Shown: in pieces, positions 42,029-51,242 of the stretch | Layout: each line of letters begins with the position of its first letter | Numbering within the stretch: the first letter of the stretch is position 1 | Assembly: GCF_007829815.1 (NCBI RefSeq) | Contig: NZ_VIWT01000006.1 | Coordinates: 434,001-498,000, forward strand | Source of the DNA: Kitasatospora viridis | GTDB lineage: Bacteria; Actinomycetota; Actinomycetes; Streptomycetales; Streptomycetaceae | DNA length: 64,000 nt | Direction: 5' to 3' | Program-made: the position numbers and the translations under genes | The notes under the pieces: generated by a model | Database searches by the model: none | What the model saw: only the letters and a program-made list of their open reading frames with translations | Told to the model about the DNA's origin: nothing

Positions 42029-42754
42029 ATGGGACAGCAGCGGGCGGGCGTGCATCATTCGGTTTCGACTTGGCAGCAGCCGTGTCCTCCGACGACCTCT
42101 CACGAACGCACTGCGCTGGTCGAACGGATCGCGAAGCGGATCCTTGCCCTCGGCCAGGGCCGTCTGATGGTAGGGATCGACGGTTTCACCGCTGCGGGCA
42201 AGACGAGTTTCGGGCACGAATTGGCTGAGCGGATCAGTACTGCGGGACGGCCCGTGCTCCGGGCAACCCTTGATGACTTCAAGAAGCCGTGGAAGGACCG
42301 GCACCTGTATGACCGGGAGTCAGGTGAGGGGTACTACCGCAACGCGTACGACTATGACGCGGTCAAGCGGCTGCTGCTTGAGCCCTCCCGGTCGCCGGAG
42401 GCAACGTCGTGCGCGCTGTGCAGCATCGACCCGCTGACGCAGAAGGACCATTCCTCAGACCGGACGTCCCTCTTTTCGGATGCGGTGCTGATCGTGGATG
42501 GCGTCTTCGCCTTCCGGCCGGAGATCAACGAGTACTGGGACTTCCGTGTCTGGCTGCAGGTAGATGCGGAACTGTCCGTTCAGCGAGGTGCTGACCGTGA
42601 TCAGGACTGGGCCGGGAGCGATGCGGAGTCGATCCACCGCAACCGGTATCTGGTGGCAGAGCGCATCTATCTTCAGGAAGTCGACCCGATCCCGATGATG
42701 GACATCGTCATCGACAACTCGACGTTCGCCAGCCCGCGCATCGTGGAGTCGTGA
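42029..42754 (+). CDS. P-loop uridine-kinase-like protein
   Basis: 241 residues, ATG 42029. Walker A in GIDGFTAAGKTSFGHELAERI; a following RATLDDFKKPWKDRHLYDRESGEGYYRNAYDYDAV resembles the substrate-binding part of uridine kinase/phosphoribulokinase; VLIVDGVFAFRPEIN is the Walker-B-like strand. It probably phosphorylates a nucleoside or small hydroxylated molecule in the cytoplasm. The 60 bases at 42421 count 36 G+C, lower than both neighbours, and codon choice is more relaxed, which suggests recent acquisition. No operon partner. Confidence 0.8.
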   Translation: MGQQRAGVHHSVSTWQQPCPPTTSHERTALVERIAKRILALGQGRLMVGIDGFTAAGKTSFGHELAERISTAGRPVLRATLDDFKKPWKDRHLYDRESGEGYYRNAYDYDAVKRLLLEPSRSPEATSCALCSIDPLTQKDHSSDRTSLFSDAVLIVDGVFAFRPEINEYWDFRVWLQVDAELSVQRGADRDQDWAGSDAESIHRNRYLVAERIYLQEVDPIPMMDIVIDNSTFASPRIVES

Positions 42755-42882
42755 CCTCCGGAGGGCAAGAGTTCGTCGACCCGGCCGGGCCCGTCAACTT
42801 GACCGAGACGCGGAGGAGGCGATCCACGCACCGGAGCCGACCCCCGCGGGACGCGCCGCCGCCCCCAGCGCGTTTACCAGGC

Positions 42883-43410
42883 ATGGACCGCACGACGACG
42901 AGTACCGCACCGCTGGAGCCACTGGAGTTCCGGGCGTTCGCCACCGCGATGGGGCGCCGACTGGTGCGCACGGCCTTCCTGCTGACGGGCGGTGACGCGC
43001 ACCTCGCGGAGGACCTCGCGCAGGACACGCTGGGCCGGATCTACGGCAAGTGGCGCCGGGTGTCCCGGATGGAGAACCCGGCGGGGTACGCGCAGACCGT
43101 GCTGCTCCGCGCCTTCCTCTCGCACCGCCGGCGCCGTGCCAGCACCGAGCAGGTCACCGACACCTTCGCCGAGACGGCCGTCCACGACCCCGACCCGGAC
43201 CTGCGCCTGACCCTGCTCCGCGCGCTCGGCCAACTGCCCGTCCAGGACCGCGCCGTCCTGGTCCTACGGTTCTGGGAGGACCGCAGCGCCGAGGAGACCG
43301 CCGAGGTGCTGCGGCTCAGCGCCAGCGGAGTGCGCTCGCGCACCAGCCGGGCGCTGGAGCGGCTGCGCGCCGTGCTCGGTGACCAGCTCGACGAACTGCC
43401 GCGTCCCTGA
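42883..43410 (+). CDS. ECF sigma factor, SigE family
   Basis: ATG 42883 (MDRTTTSTAPLEPLEFRAFA); 175 residues. Region 2: RRLVRTAFLLTGGDAHLAED then LAQDTLGRIYGKWRRV. Region 4: LGQLPVQDRAVLVLRFWEDRSAEETAEVL followed by LSASGVRSRTSRALERLRAV. The actinobacterial SigE subfamily of ECF sigma factors has just this layout. The gene at 43479 codes for a membrane protein and may be its anti-sigma factor. No SD is visible before the ATG. Confidence 0.85.
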   Translation: MDRTTTSTAPLEPLEFRAFATAMGRRLVRTAFLLTGGDAHLAEDLAQDTLGRIYGKWRRVSRMENPAGYAQTVLLRAFLSHRRRRASTEQVTDTFAETAVHDPDPDLRLTLLRALGQLPVQDRAVLVLRFWEDRSAEETAEVLRLSASGVRSRTSRALERLRAVLGDQLDELPRP

Positions 43411-43478
43411 CCCGCCGTCGGACTCCGACACCTTCCCCTTCCCCTGCCGATAGCCCTGCCGAGAAAGGCCGCTGCGCC

Positions 43479-44687
43479 ATGCCCTCCGACGACTCGATCA
43501 CCGAACTCCTGCGCGAGGCCGCGGACCTCGCCCCCGACACCCCCGGCGAGCTGCTGGCCGACGCGGGCGAGCGGCGCGGTCGCCGCCGCACCGCCCGCCG
43601 CCGGGCCGCCGTCGCCGGTGGCGCGGCCGTGCTGGCCGTGGCCGCCGTGACCGCCGTCCAACTGCGGCCCGGCGGTGACCCGGTGGCGCCGGCCGGCCGG
43701 CCGAGCACAACGGCTCCCGAGCTGCGGCCCGCGACCGCCGTCCTGGAGGCCCTGCTCCCGGCGGGCCGGATCACCGGCCAGGAGGCCCTCGACTACGGGA
43801 CGGGCGCGGGCCCGACGGCCCGCCTGGTCTTCGACGACGGCCACGGCGGGACCCTGCTCGAACTGACCACCGCCACGGTCGGACTGCGGCTCGACGAGGA
43901 CGCCGTGGGCACCCAGTGCCCGGACCCGTTCATGGTGCCCGTCGCGAGCTGCACCAGGACCGTCCGCCCGGACGGCTCGATCCTGGTCGTCGAGAAGTCG
44001 GCCCCGACCGCCGCCACCCCGGTCAGCGACTGGAGCGCGGTGTACACCGGCACCGACGGGCGCCAGGTCCGGCTCGACGAGTACAACTCGCCGACCGCGA
44101 TGCCGCCGCTGAGCAGGCCCGAACCGGCCCTGACCACCGATCAACTGACCACCGTGGTGACCAGTGGCAGTTGGAACCGGCTGGTCGCCGCGGCCCGGCC
44201 GGTCGCCTCCCCGCCCCCCGGGCAGGCCGCCGGACCGGTGGCGCCCCGACCGGCCGCCCTGCTGGCCGTCGCGGACCGCCTGCTGCCCGCCGGCCTCCAG
44301 CACGACAACGGCAGCACCCCGCAGACCACCACCGGCCAAGCCCACCTGACGGTCACCGCCGACGGGCGGACCAGCGTGCTGGTGATCACCGTCGACCCCC
44401 GGCTGGAGCAGGGCGCCGGCGACCCCCGGCGCGCCTTCGAGGGCGGCGTGCGGCCCGGCCAGCAGCTGACCCGGACGGCCGACGGCAGCAGCGTGATCAC
44501 CACCACCACGGCCGCCGACGCCACCGCCACCCGCGTGACGGTCCAGGCCATGCTGGCGGACGGCACCGGCGTCACCATCGCGGAGACCAACGGCAGCAAC
44601 GGCTACGACCTCCAGCCGGGCCGGCCCGTGCTGACGGCCGACCAGCTCACCGCCCTCGCCACCGACCCCAGCTGGCGGCAGCACTGA
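43479..44687 (+). CDS. Single-pass membrane protein, possible anti-sigma partner
   Basis: 402 residues, ATG 43479 (MPSDDSITELLREAADLA). A ~40-residue cytoplasmic part rich in Arg (GERRGRRRTARRRA) precedes one transmembrane helix (AAVAGGAAVLAVAAVTAV, ~43-60) and a large Thr/Pro-rich external domain. The short helical N-terminus before the basic stretch is where anti-sigma contact would be, but no zinc HxxxCxxC motif is present. It directly follows the ECF gene (68 bases), the usual place for an anti-sigma factor. Confidence 0.65.
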   Translation: MPSDDSITELLREAADLAPDTPGELLADAGERRGRRRTARRRAAVAGGAAVLAVAAVTAVQLRPGGDPVAPAGRPSTTAPELRPATAVLEALLPAGRITGQEALDYGTGAGPTARLVFDDGHGGTLLELTTATVGLRLDEDAVGTQCPDPFMVPVASCTRTVRPDGSILVVEKSAPTAATPVSDWSAVYTGTDGRQVRLDEYNSPTAMPPLSRPEPALTTDQLTTVVTSGSWNRLVAAARPVASPPPGQAAGPVAPRPAALLAVADRLLPAGLQHDNGSTPQTTTGQAHLTVTADGRTSVLVITVDPRLEQGAGDPRRAFEGGVRPGQQLTRTADGSSVITTTTAADATATRVTVQAMLADGTGVTIAETNGSNGYDLQPGRPVLTADQLTALATDPSWRQH

Positions 44688-44704
44688 GCCACCGACGCGG
44701 CGAG

Positions 44705-45553
44705 TCAGCGCACCGGCGCGGCGGCCCGCAGCTCCGACCGGCCCCACGCGTGCACCGACACCTCGTCACCCACCGACAGCCGGCCCGGCCGGACCACGGC
44801 GAGCTTGACGCCGAAGGCGACGCCGCCGGCGTCGGCCCGCCGGTAGCCGGCCAGGGTGCGGATCGGTTCGGGGCCGCGCCTGCGCCCGGAGTGCTGGTCG
44901 ACCAGGGTGACGGAGCAGCGGATGGCGAGCTTGGCGTAGGCCAGCTCGACCGAGCCCAGGGTGAGGGTGCGCGCGAGGTCCTCGGTGTGCGGCTCGTCCC
45001 AGCCGTCCACCACGATGTTGGGGCGGAACCGGCCGACCGGCACGGCCGCGCCGCCCCCGGCGGCGAGCCGGGCGTCCAGCTCGGCCAGGGAGGAGAGCGA
45101 GAGCAGGTGCACCGCGCAGCTGTCGGCGTAGCCGGAGGTGCCGGGCACGAGCCCGTCGGTCACCCGGCCGTGCTCGGGCGGCACCCGGACCAGTCGGCTC
45201 GGCACGCCGAGGAAGGCGGAGAGCCAGGCGGCCGCCTCCTCGCCCTGGTCGATGCCGGTGAACGGCGCCCCGAACAGCTCCACCGGCCGGCGCGGGGACG
45301 AGGAGTCCACCGGGACGACGACCGAGCCGCCGGTGGGCGCGGAGAGCGTCAGCCGCGTCCCGTCCGCATCGAGCCGAGGGCGGATCAGGGCCAGCCGGGG
45401 ATCGCGTCGCTGACTGCGGAACACCCCGTCGCCGTCGACGACCATGAACGCGCGGTCGTGGCGCAGCCCGGCGGCGGTCACCTCGGCGTCACGGGTCGTC
45501 AGGCCCGCGCAGCCCTTGACCGGGTAAGAGGTGAGTTCGACGATCCTGGCCAC
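44705..45553 (-). CDS. MOSC-domain molybdenum-cofactor protein (YcbX/mARC-like)
   Basis: GTG 45553 (VARIVELTSYPVKGCAGL) with GGGGAAGG; 282 residues. N-terminal MOSC_N beta-barrel domain: YPVKGCAGLTTRDAEVTAAG, HDRAFMVVDGDGVFRSQRRD. MOSC domain: GRFRPNIVVDGWDEP, then LAIRCSVTLVDQHSG with the conserved Cys that binds molybdenum in mARC enzymes, and AYAGR-like GVAFGVKLAVVRPG. Probably an N-hydroxylated-substrate reductase or sulfur carrier; electron partner not present here. Confidence 0.85.
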   Translation of the reverse strand: MARIVELTSYPVKGCAGLTTRDAEVTAAGLRHDRAFMVVDGDGVFRSQRRDPRLALIRPRLDADGTRLTLSAPTGGSVVVPVDSSSPRRPVELFGAPFTGIDQGEEAAAWLSAFLGVPSRLVRVPPEHGRVTDGLVPGTSGYADSCAVHLLSLSSLAELDARLAAGGGAAVPVGRFRPNIVVDGWDEPHTEDLARTLTLGSVELAYAKLAIRCSVTLVDQHSGRRRGPEPIRTLAGYRRADAGGVAFGVKLAVVRPGRLSVGDEVSVHAWGRSELRAAAPVR

Positions 45554-45692
45554 AGTGCCTTCCCCGCATGCGTGTTCGGCGGCCCGCTCCGGGGCCGGTC
45601 CGACCAGCCTGCCGCCACCCGCTAACAAGCGGATAGCACCCGCGTAACGGCTGGTGGGAGCGGTGTGGACGGCGCCGGGTAGCATTCCGGTC

Positions 45693-48632
45693 ATGGGGGA
45701 GAGCACAGCCGAAAGCGGCGGTCCGAGACAGCCGGCGGCACCGACGCGGTTCGGCTTCGCCCTGCTCGGGCCCCTCGCGGTCCTCGACCCGGACGGCCGG
45801 GCGGTGCCGCTGCGCTCCGCCAAGGCCCGCACCATGCTCGCCGCACTGCTGCTGAGCGCCAACCGCGTGCTCACCCGCGAGCGGCTGACGGCCGAGCTGT
45901 GGGGCGAGCGGGTGCCGGCGACCGCCGGGGCCTCGCTCAACAACCTCGCCATGCGGCTGCGCCGTCTGCTGGAGGAGCAGACCGCAGCGCGGCTGGACAC
46001 CGCCCCCGGGGGCTACCTGCTCCGGGTCGCCCCGGGGGAGCTGGACGTCGACGAGCAGGCCGCCCGGCTCGACCTGGCCCGGCAGGCCTGGGCGCGGCAG
46101 GACTGGCCCGCCGTCAGCAGCCACAGCGCCGCAGCCGCGGCCCTGTGGCGGGGCGAGCCGCTGGCCGACCTGGCCGCCGACGGCGTCCGGGCCGCCGCCC
46201 GGCAGCTGACGGAGGCTCACCTCCAGGCCCTGGAGTGGCACGCCGAGGCCGAGCTGCGGCTGGGGAACCACGCCGCCCTGCTGCCCGAACTGAGCTCCCG
46301 GACGGCGCAGTTCCCGCTGCACGAGGTCTTCCACGGGCACCTGATCCTGGCGCTCCAGCGCAGCGGCCGGCAGGCCGAGGCGCTGCTCGCCTTCGAGCGG
46401 GTGCGCGGCGCGCTGGCCGAGGAGCTCGGCGCCGATCCGGGCCAGGCCCTGCGTGAGCTGCACCAGGCGCTGCTCACCGGCGATCCGGCGCTGCTGCGAG
46501 TCGGCCAGGAGAGCGCCGCGCCGACCGGCGAGGGCGCTGCCGGGGCGGAGGAGACCGGGCAGGCGGTCGCGCGGCCCGCCGCCGGTCGGCCGACCCCGTC
46601 CCAACTACCTGCCGATACAGCCGAGTTCACCGGCCGCGCCGAGCAGGTCAAGGCCCTGGTCGAGCTGCTCGCACCCCAGCCGGAGGACACCGGCCCGCGG
46701 ATCGCCGTCGTCACCGGCATGAGCGGGATCGGGAAGACCGCGCTCGCCGTCCACGCCGCACGCCTGCTGCACGACCGGTTCCCCGGCGGCCGGCTCTTCG
46801 CCGACCTGCACGGCTTCGGCCTGGGCACCAGCCAGGACCCGCACGACCTGCTCGGCCGCTTCCTCGGCGACCTCTCCGACGCCCCGGCCGGCCCCGGCGT
46901 GCCGATCCCCGGCGACACCGACGGCCGCGCGGCCCTGCTGCGCACCCTGCTGACGGGTCGGCAGGTGCTGATCGTGCTCGACAACGCCCGCGACGCCGCG
47001 CAGGTGCTCCCGCTGCTGCCCGGCTCGGCCGGCTGCTCGGTGCTGATCACCAGCCGCAACGTGCTGCCCGACCTGCCCGGCGGGCACCGCCTGGTGCTGG
47101 AGCCGCTCGACGAGGCGGAGCAGCGGGAGATGCTCGCCGCGTTCTGCGGCGCCGACCGGATCCGCGCCGAGGCCGGGGAGGCGGCCCGGATCCTGGACGC
47201 CTGCGCCGGCCTGCCGCTGGCCCTGCGGATCGTCGGGGCGAAGGCGCGGGTCCGGCCCGGCTGGCCGCTGCGCACGCTGGCGGAGCAACTCGACGGCGGC
47301 GGCGACCGGTTGCAGGCGCTCGCGACGGGCAGCCTGTCCGTCCAGGCCTCCTTCGCCGCCGGCTACGGGATGCTGCGCGACAGCGGCGACGCGCGCGAAC
47401 GCGAGGCGGCGCGGGTGTTCCGGCTGCTCGGCCGCTGGCACGGCGACGGGCTGACCGCCGAGGCGGTCGCCGCCCTGGTCGACGGCCCGGTGGGCCGGAC
47501 CACCGAACTCCTCGGGCTGCTCGGCGACGTCCACCTGGTGCAGAACCCGGCACCCGGCCGGTACCGGTTCCACGACCTGGTCGGCGAGTACGCGGCCGAG
47601 CGGCTGGCCGCGGAGGAGCCGGCGGCCGTCGCCGAGGCGGCCCTGCTGCGGCTGCTCGGCTGGTACACCGCCGCCAGCCAGGCCGCCAGCTCGACGATCG
47701 CCCCCGGCATGGCCGCCGGGCCCGCGTTCACCGCCGGCCCGCCCGACCGGGTGCCGCACTTCGCGGACGCCGCCCAGGCGCTCGCCTGGTGCGTGCGGGA
47801 GCTGCCCAACCTGCGCGAGGCCATCGGCCGGGCCGCGCTCGGCCCGCGCCCCGACCTGGCCTGGCGGCTGGCGCTCAACCTGTTCGGCTACGCCACCACC
47901 TACTGGTGGACCGGCGTCTGGGACGACTGCCTGCACCAGGCGCTGGCCACGGCCCGGGCGCACGGCGATCGCGAAGGCCGGGCCTGGGTGCTGTTCCGGC
48001 TCGGCGTGGCGCACCGCCTGGCGTACCGGTACCAGGACAGCCTCGCCCGCCTGCTGGAGTGCCTCCCGCACTTCGAGTCGCAGCCGGACCTGGAGGCCCG
48101 GGCGGGCGTCTACGCGAACCTCTCCCGGGCCTACGGCGGAACCGGTCGGCCCGCCGAGGCCCTGGACTACGCCCACCGCGCCCTCGACCTGTTCCGGCGC
48201 TCGGGCAGCGCGCGCAGCGAGGCGCCGCTGCTGAGCGGGCTGGCCGCGGCCCACCGGGCCGCCGGCGACTATCCGGCGGCCGAGGCGGTGTGCCGTCAGG
48301 TCCTGGCGATCTGCCGCGAGTTGGGCTACCTCACGAACGTCGCCATCGCGCTGGAGGAACTCGGCGACACGCTGCGCGCGCTCGGCCGGCGCGACGAGGC
48401 GCTGGCGAGCCTGGCCGAGGCGCTGACGCTGCGCCGACAGGTCGGCGACACCGGCGGAGCGGCCGACACCCTGGTGGCCACCGGGTGGATCCACGCCCAC
48501 TTCGGCGAGTCCGCGGCGGCCCGGGCCTGCTTCGACGAGGCACGGGGCGTCAGTGGCACGCAGGCCCCGTTGCCGTCGCGGCCGGCGGAACCGGTCCCCG
48601 CTCCCGGGCCGCAGGCCGGACCGGTCAGATGA
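45693..48632 (+). CDS. SARP-NB-ARC-TPR regulator (AfsR-like)
   Basis: ATG 45693 (MGESTAESGGPRQPAAPT); 979 residues. SARP winged helix ~18-110 (LLGPLAVLDPDGRAVPLRSA, LTRERLTAELWGE), then the BTAD helical domain ~115-270. NB-ARC domain from ~330: Walker A GMSGIGKTALAV, Walker B VLIVLDNA, sensor LITSRN, and GLPLALRIVGAKAR. C-terminal TPR arrays (YANLSRAYGGTGRPAEALDY; ALEELGDTLRALGRRDEAL). AfsR-type proteins activate antibiotic or developmental genes, with ATP and kinase control. No biosynthetic cluster adjoins, so it may be a global or orphan regulator. Its 3' end overlaps the NlpC/P60 gene by eight bases. Confidence 0.9.
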   Translation: MGESTAESGGPRQPAAPTRFGFALLGPLAVLDPDGRAVPLRSAKARTMLAALLLSANRVLTRERLTAELWGERVPATAGASLNNLAMRLRRLLEEQTAARLDTAPGGYLLRVAPGELDVDEQAARLDLARQAWARQDWPAVSSHSAAAAALWRGEPLADLAADGVRAAARQLTEAHLQALEWHAEAELRLGNHAALLPELSSRTAQFPLHEVFHGHLILALQRSGRQAEALLAFERVRGALAEELGADPGQALRELHQALLTGDPALLRVGQESAAPTGEGAAGAEETGQAVARPAAGRPTPSQLPADTAEFTGRAEQVKALVELLAPQPEDTGPRIAVVTGMSGIGKTALAVHAARLLHDRFPGGRLFADLHGFGLGTSQDPHDLLGRFLGDLSDAPAGPGVPIPGDTDGRAALLRTLLTGRQVLIVLDNARDAAQVLPLLPGSAGCSVLITSRNVLPDLPGGHRLVLEPLDEAEQREMLAAFCGADRIRAEAGEAARILDACAGLPLALRIVGAKARVRPGWPLRTLAEQLDGGGDRLQALATGSLSVQASFAAGYGMLRDSGDAREREAARVFRLLGRWHGDGLTAEAVAALVDGPVGRTTELLGLLGDVHLVQNPAPGRYRFHDLVGEYAAERLAAEEPAAVAEAALLRLLGWYTAASQAASSTIAPGMAAGPAFTAGPPDRVPHFADAAQALAWCVRELPNLREAIGRAALGPRPDLAWRLALNLFGYATTYWWTGVWDDCLHQALATARAHGDREGRAWVLFRLGVAHRLAYRYQDSLARLLECLPHFESQPDLEARAGVYANLSRAYGGTGRPAEALDYAHRALDLFRRSGSARSEAPLLSGLAAAHRAAGDYPAAEAVCRQVLAICRELGYLTNVAIALEELGDTLRALGRRDEALASLAEALTLRRQVGDTGGAADTLVATGWIHAHFGESAAARACFDEARGVSGTQAPLPSRPAEPVPAPGPQAGPVR

Positions 48633-49680
48633 TCCGGCGGATGGTGGCGATCGGCATCGCGTCGGCCGCCATGATCCGCACCACGGCGCCGGCGTGCGGC
48701 GCGTGCACCACCTGGCCGTTGCCGAGGTACATGCCCACGTGGCCCTCGGGGCCGTCCTCGGCGTTGTAGATCACCAGGTCGCCGGGCTGGGCCTGGGCCA
48801 GGCTCGGCACCGACATGCCCACCCCGGCCTGCTCCTGGGAGGTGCGCGGCAGCTGCACGCCGGCCTGCTCGTAAGCCCACTGCATCAGGCCGGAGCAGTC
48901 GAAGGTGGTCGGACCGGTGTGGCCCCAGACGTACGGGTCGCCGAGCCGGCTGAGCGCGGCACTCACTGCGGACCCTGCCTGGCCGGAGGCCTGCGGCAGG
49001 GCGGAGAGGTCGGCCCGGGTGCTGCCGCGCGAGGCCGCGCCGCCGCCGCCGTCCTGCTGCTCGGCCGCCAGCACCGCCGCCCGCTGGCTCGCGGTGAGCG
49101 AGTTGAGCAGCGTCTGCGACTGCTGGAGCTTGGCCTTCACCTGGCTCGCCGCGGTCTGCAGTGCGGTCGTGGTGGAGTCCAGCTCGGCGAGCTCGGTGGC
49201 GGCGTCCTGCTTCTGCTGGTTGAGCGCGCGCTGGGCCTGCTGGAGGGCCTTCAGGGCGCCGGCCTCGCTGATGTCCGCCTGCTGCTGGGTGGCGGCCCGG
49301 TCGAGGAAGCCGGACGGGTCGGCGGTGAACACCAGCTGCAGGGACGGGTCGAGCCCGTCCTGCATGTACTGCTGACCGGCCACCGAGCCGAGCCCCTGCT
49401 GCAACTGGTCGACCTGGGCCTGGGTGCGGGCCACCTCGTCCTGGAGCTGCGAGGAGCTCACGCGCAGCGCCGCCGCCTTCTCCTGGGCGCCGTCGTACTG
49501 CTCGGTGGCCTTCTCCGCCTGCGCGTTCAGACCGTCCAGCTGCGACTTGACGTCGTCCACCGAGGGCTTCGGGTCGGCCCACGCGCCCTGCACCGAGAGG
49601 GTGACCGTGGCCGCCGTGGCCGCGGTGAGCACCACGACCCGGGCACGGCTCGGTTGCTTCGGACGGCGGTGGGTCGCCAC
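48625..49680 (-). CDS. NlpC/P60 cell-wall endopeptidase with coiled-coil
   Basis: GTG 49680 (VATHRRPKQPSRARVVVL), AGGAG five bases upstream; 351 residues. Signal peptide (~to 35), then a long Gln/Ala-rich coiled coil (~40-210) that may span or sense the wall, and the C40 domain ~235-351. Catalytic residues: Cys in TTFDCSGLMQWAYEQ, His in EGHVGMYLG, and a His in QVVHAPH. Family members cut D-Glu-mDAP-type bonds in peptidoglycan; streptomycete ones function in germination and septation. Convergent with, and overlapping, the AfsR-like gene. Confidence 0.88.
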   Translation of the reverse strand: MATHRRPKQPSRARVVVLTAATAATVTLSVQGAWADPKPSVDDVKSQLDGLNAQAEKATEQYDGAQEKAAALRVSSSQLQDEVARTQAQVDQLQQGLGSVAGQQYMQDGLDPSLQLVFTADPSGFLDRAATQQQADISEAGALKALQQAQRALNQQKQDAATELAELDSTTTALQTAASQVKAKLQQSQTLLNSLTASQRAAVLAAEQQDGGGGAASRGSTRADLSALPQASGQAGSAVSAALSRLGDPYVWGHTGPTTFDCSGLMQWAYEQAGVQLPRTSQEQAGVGMSVPSLAQAQPGDLVIYNAEDGPEGHVGMYLGNGQVVHAPHAGAVVRIMAADAMPIATIRRII

Positions 49681-49877
49681 GGCGGCTCCTTCTTCCCGAG
49701 GGGTCGCCTGGCCTGCTGGGCCGGTCGGACGACGCGTTCGACCTCCGACCATAGTGCTGTTCCCCTGACCAGGTCACGGCGGGCCCCGAAGTGAACTCCG
49801 GGGTCGCCGAGAACCGTTGATCAAGGGTCGGATTTCCGTGTGCGGCAGCCTCTCCCGATCCTGCCCAGCAGGCAGCC

Positions 49878-50003
49878 TCAGTACGGCAGCTGACGGCCCG
49901 ACGGCGTCCGCAGGTCGAGCGGGGGCCGCGGTCGCTGCGCAGCGGGGCGCTTCACCACTCTGATCCCGGCCATCTCCCTCACCTCCTCGACCTGGGTGGC
50001 CAT
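49878..50003 (-). CDS. Possible 41-residue peptide
   Basis: ATG 50003 opens a frame ending at 49878: MATQVEEVREMAGIRVVKRP then AAQRPRPPLDLRTPSGRQLP and a final Y. Alternative ATG at residue 11 has GAGGAGGTGAGGGAG directly upstream. Codon third positions are GC-rich and it has an unusual Pro/Arg-rich C-terminus ending in Tyr. It lies divergent from the amidohydrolase, with ~100 bases between. Might be a small regulator, toxin or modified-peptide precursor; I cannot support any of these. Confidence 0.45.
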   Translation of the reverse strand: MATQVEEVREMAGIRVVKRPAAQRPRPPLDLRTPSGRQLPY

Positions 50004-50104
50004 GCCGAGCTTCTGCCCACTCCCGGCGCCTTCTATCCCTCACACACCGTCACCCGCCGCCCCGGGCTGGACGCGTCCCCCCGCGAGGCCCGAAGGTGAT
50101 CGGC

Positions 50105-51046
50105 ATGAACGATCACCCTGACGCCACCGACGCCACCGACGAGACGTACGCGAGCAGCACCCACGACGTGACCGCCGAGGCCGCCGCGATCCGCCGGTTC
50201 TGGGGCGGGCTCGGTCTCCCCGGGCTGATCGACGTCCACACCCACTTCATGCCCGAGCGGGTGCTGCGCAAGGTCTGGGCCTACTTCGACGCCCAGGGCT
50301 CGCTCACCGGCGGCACGGCCTGGCCGATCACCTACCGGCACCAGGAGGAGGAGCGGCGCGCCGTCCTGGAGCTGTTCGGCGTGCGGGCGTTCACCGCGAT
50401 GCTCTACCCGCACAAGCCCGGCATGGCCTGCTGGCTGAACGGCTGGGCGGCCGAGTTCGCCGCCCGCACCCCCGGCTGCCTGCACACCGCCACGCTCTAC
50501 CCCGAGCCCGGGGTCGAGGAGTACGTGCGCGAGGCCGTCGAGGCGGGCGCCCGGGTCTTCAAGGCGCACGTGCAGGTGGGCGCCTACGACCCGGCCGACG
50601 AACTGCTCCGGCCCGCCTGGGGCCTGCTCGCCGAGGCGGGCGTCCCGGTGGTGATCCACTGCGGGTCCGGGCCGGCCCCGGGCAAGCACACCGGCCCGGA
50701 CCCGATCGCGCGGGTGCTGGCCCGCCACCCCGGGCTGCGGCTGATCGTGGCCCACCTGGGGATGCCCGAGTACGAGGAGTTCCTCGACCTGGCCGAGCGC
50801 CACCCGGAGCTGCGCCTGGACACCACCATGGCCTTCACCGACTTCAGCGAGGGCTTCATGCCCTTCCCCGCCCGCGCCCTGCCCCGGCTGGCCGCGCTCG
50901 GCGACCGGGTGCTGCTGGGCTCGGACTTCCCCAACATCCCCTACCCCTACCTGCACCAGCTCCAGGCGCTGGAACGCCTCGACCTCGGCGCCGACTGGCT
51001 GCGGGCGGTCTGCCACGACAACGCGGCGCGCCTGTTCGGGCTCTGA
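50105..51046 (+). CDS. Amidohydrolase_2-family metal-dependent hydrolase
   Basis: ATG 50105 (MNDHPDATDATDETYASS), GAAGG eight bases upstream; a GTG three codons earlier is less likely. 313 residues. TIM-barrel motifs: LIDVHTHFMPERVL, VFKAHVQVGAYDPAD, VPVVIHCGSGPAPGK, IVAHLGMPEYEEF and LLGSDFPNIPY. The metal ligands HxH, H, H and D are all present. These enzymes are hydrolases or decarboxylases of ring or carboxylate substrates; specificity unknown. Stands alone. Confidence 0.85.
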   Translation: MNDHPDATDATDETYASSTHDVTAEAAAIRRFWGGLGLPGLIDVHTHFMPERVLRKVWAYFDAQGSLTGGTAWPITYRHQEEERRAVLELFGVRAFTAMLYPHKPGMACWLNGWAAEFAARTPGCLHTATLYPEPGVEEYVREAVEAGARVFKAHVQVGAYDPADELLRPAWGLLAEAGVPVVIHCGSGPAPGKHTGPDPIARVLARHPGLRLIVAHLGMPEYEEFLDLAERHPELRLDTTMAFTDFSEGFMPFPARALPRLAALGDRVLLGSDFPNIPYPYLHQLQALERLDLGADWLRAVCHDNAARLFGL

Positions 51047-51242
51047 CGAGGCGTTCGGGACGGTTGTGGTTGTTCGGGCCGCGAAACCGGCCCGTCGGCG
51101 CGTTCGAGGCCACCGGGCGTGCACGCCCCGGCGCGCTCCGGCCCGTCGGCCCGGTTCGGCCGCAGGGCGTTCACGCACCCTTCACAGTGGACATCCCGTC
51201 TGGGAGCGATGAGCGACCTGGGGGGCGTGCCAGGGAGTGGTG

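Noticed and set aside
49681..49877. Possible c-di-AMP (ydaO-type) riboswitch before the NlpC/P60 gene
   Set aside because: Such riboswitches precede wall-hydrolase genes in streptomycetes, but I could not find the conserved core sequence blocks.
49774..50043. 89-codon minus frame in the intergenic region before the NlpC/P60 gene
   Set aside because: Arg/Pro-rich without SD; a different frame in the same place (49878-50003) has a better ribosome site.
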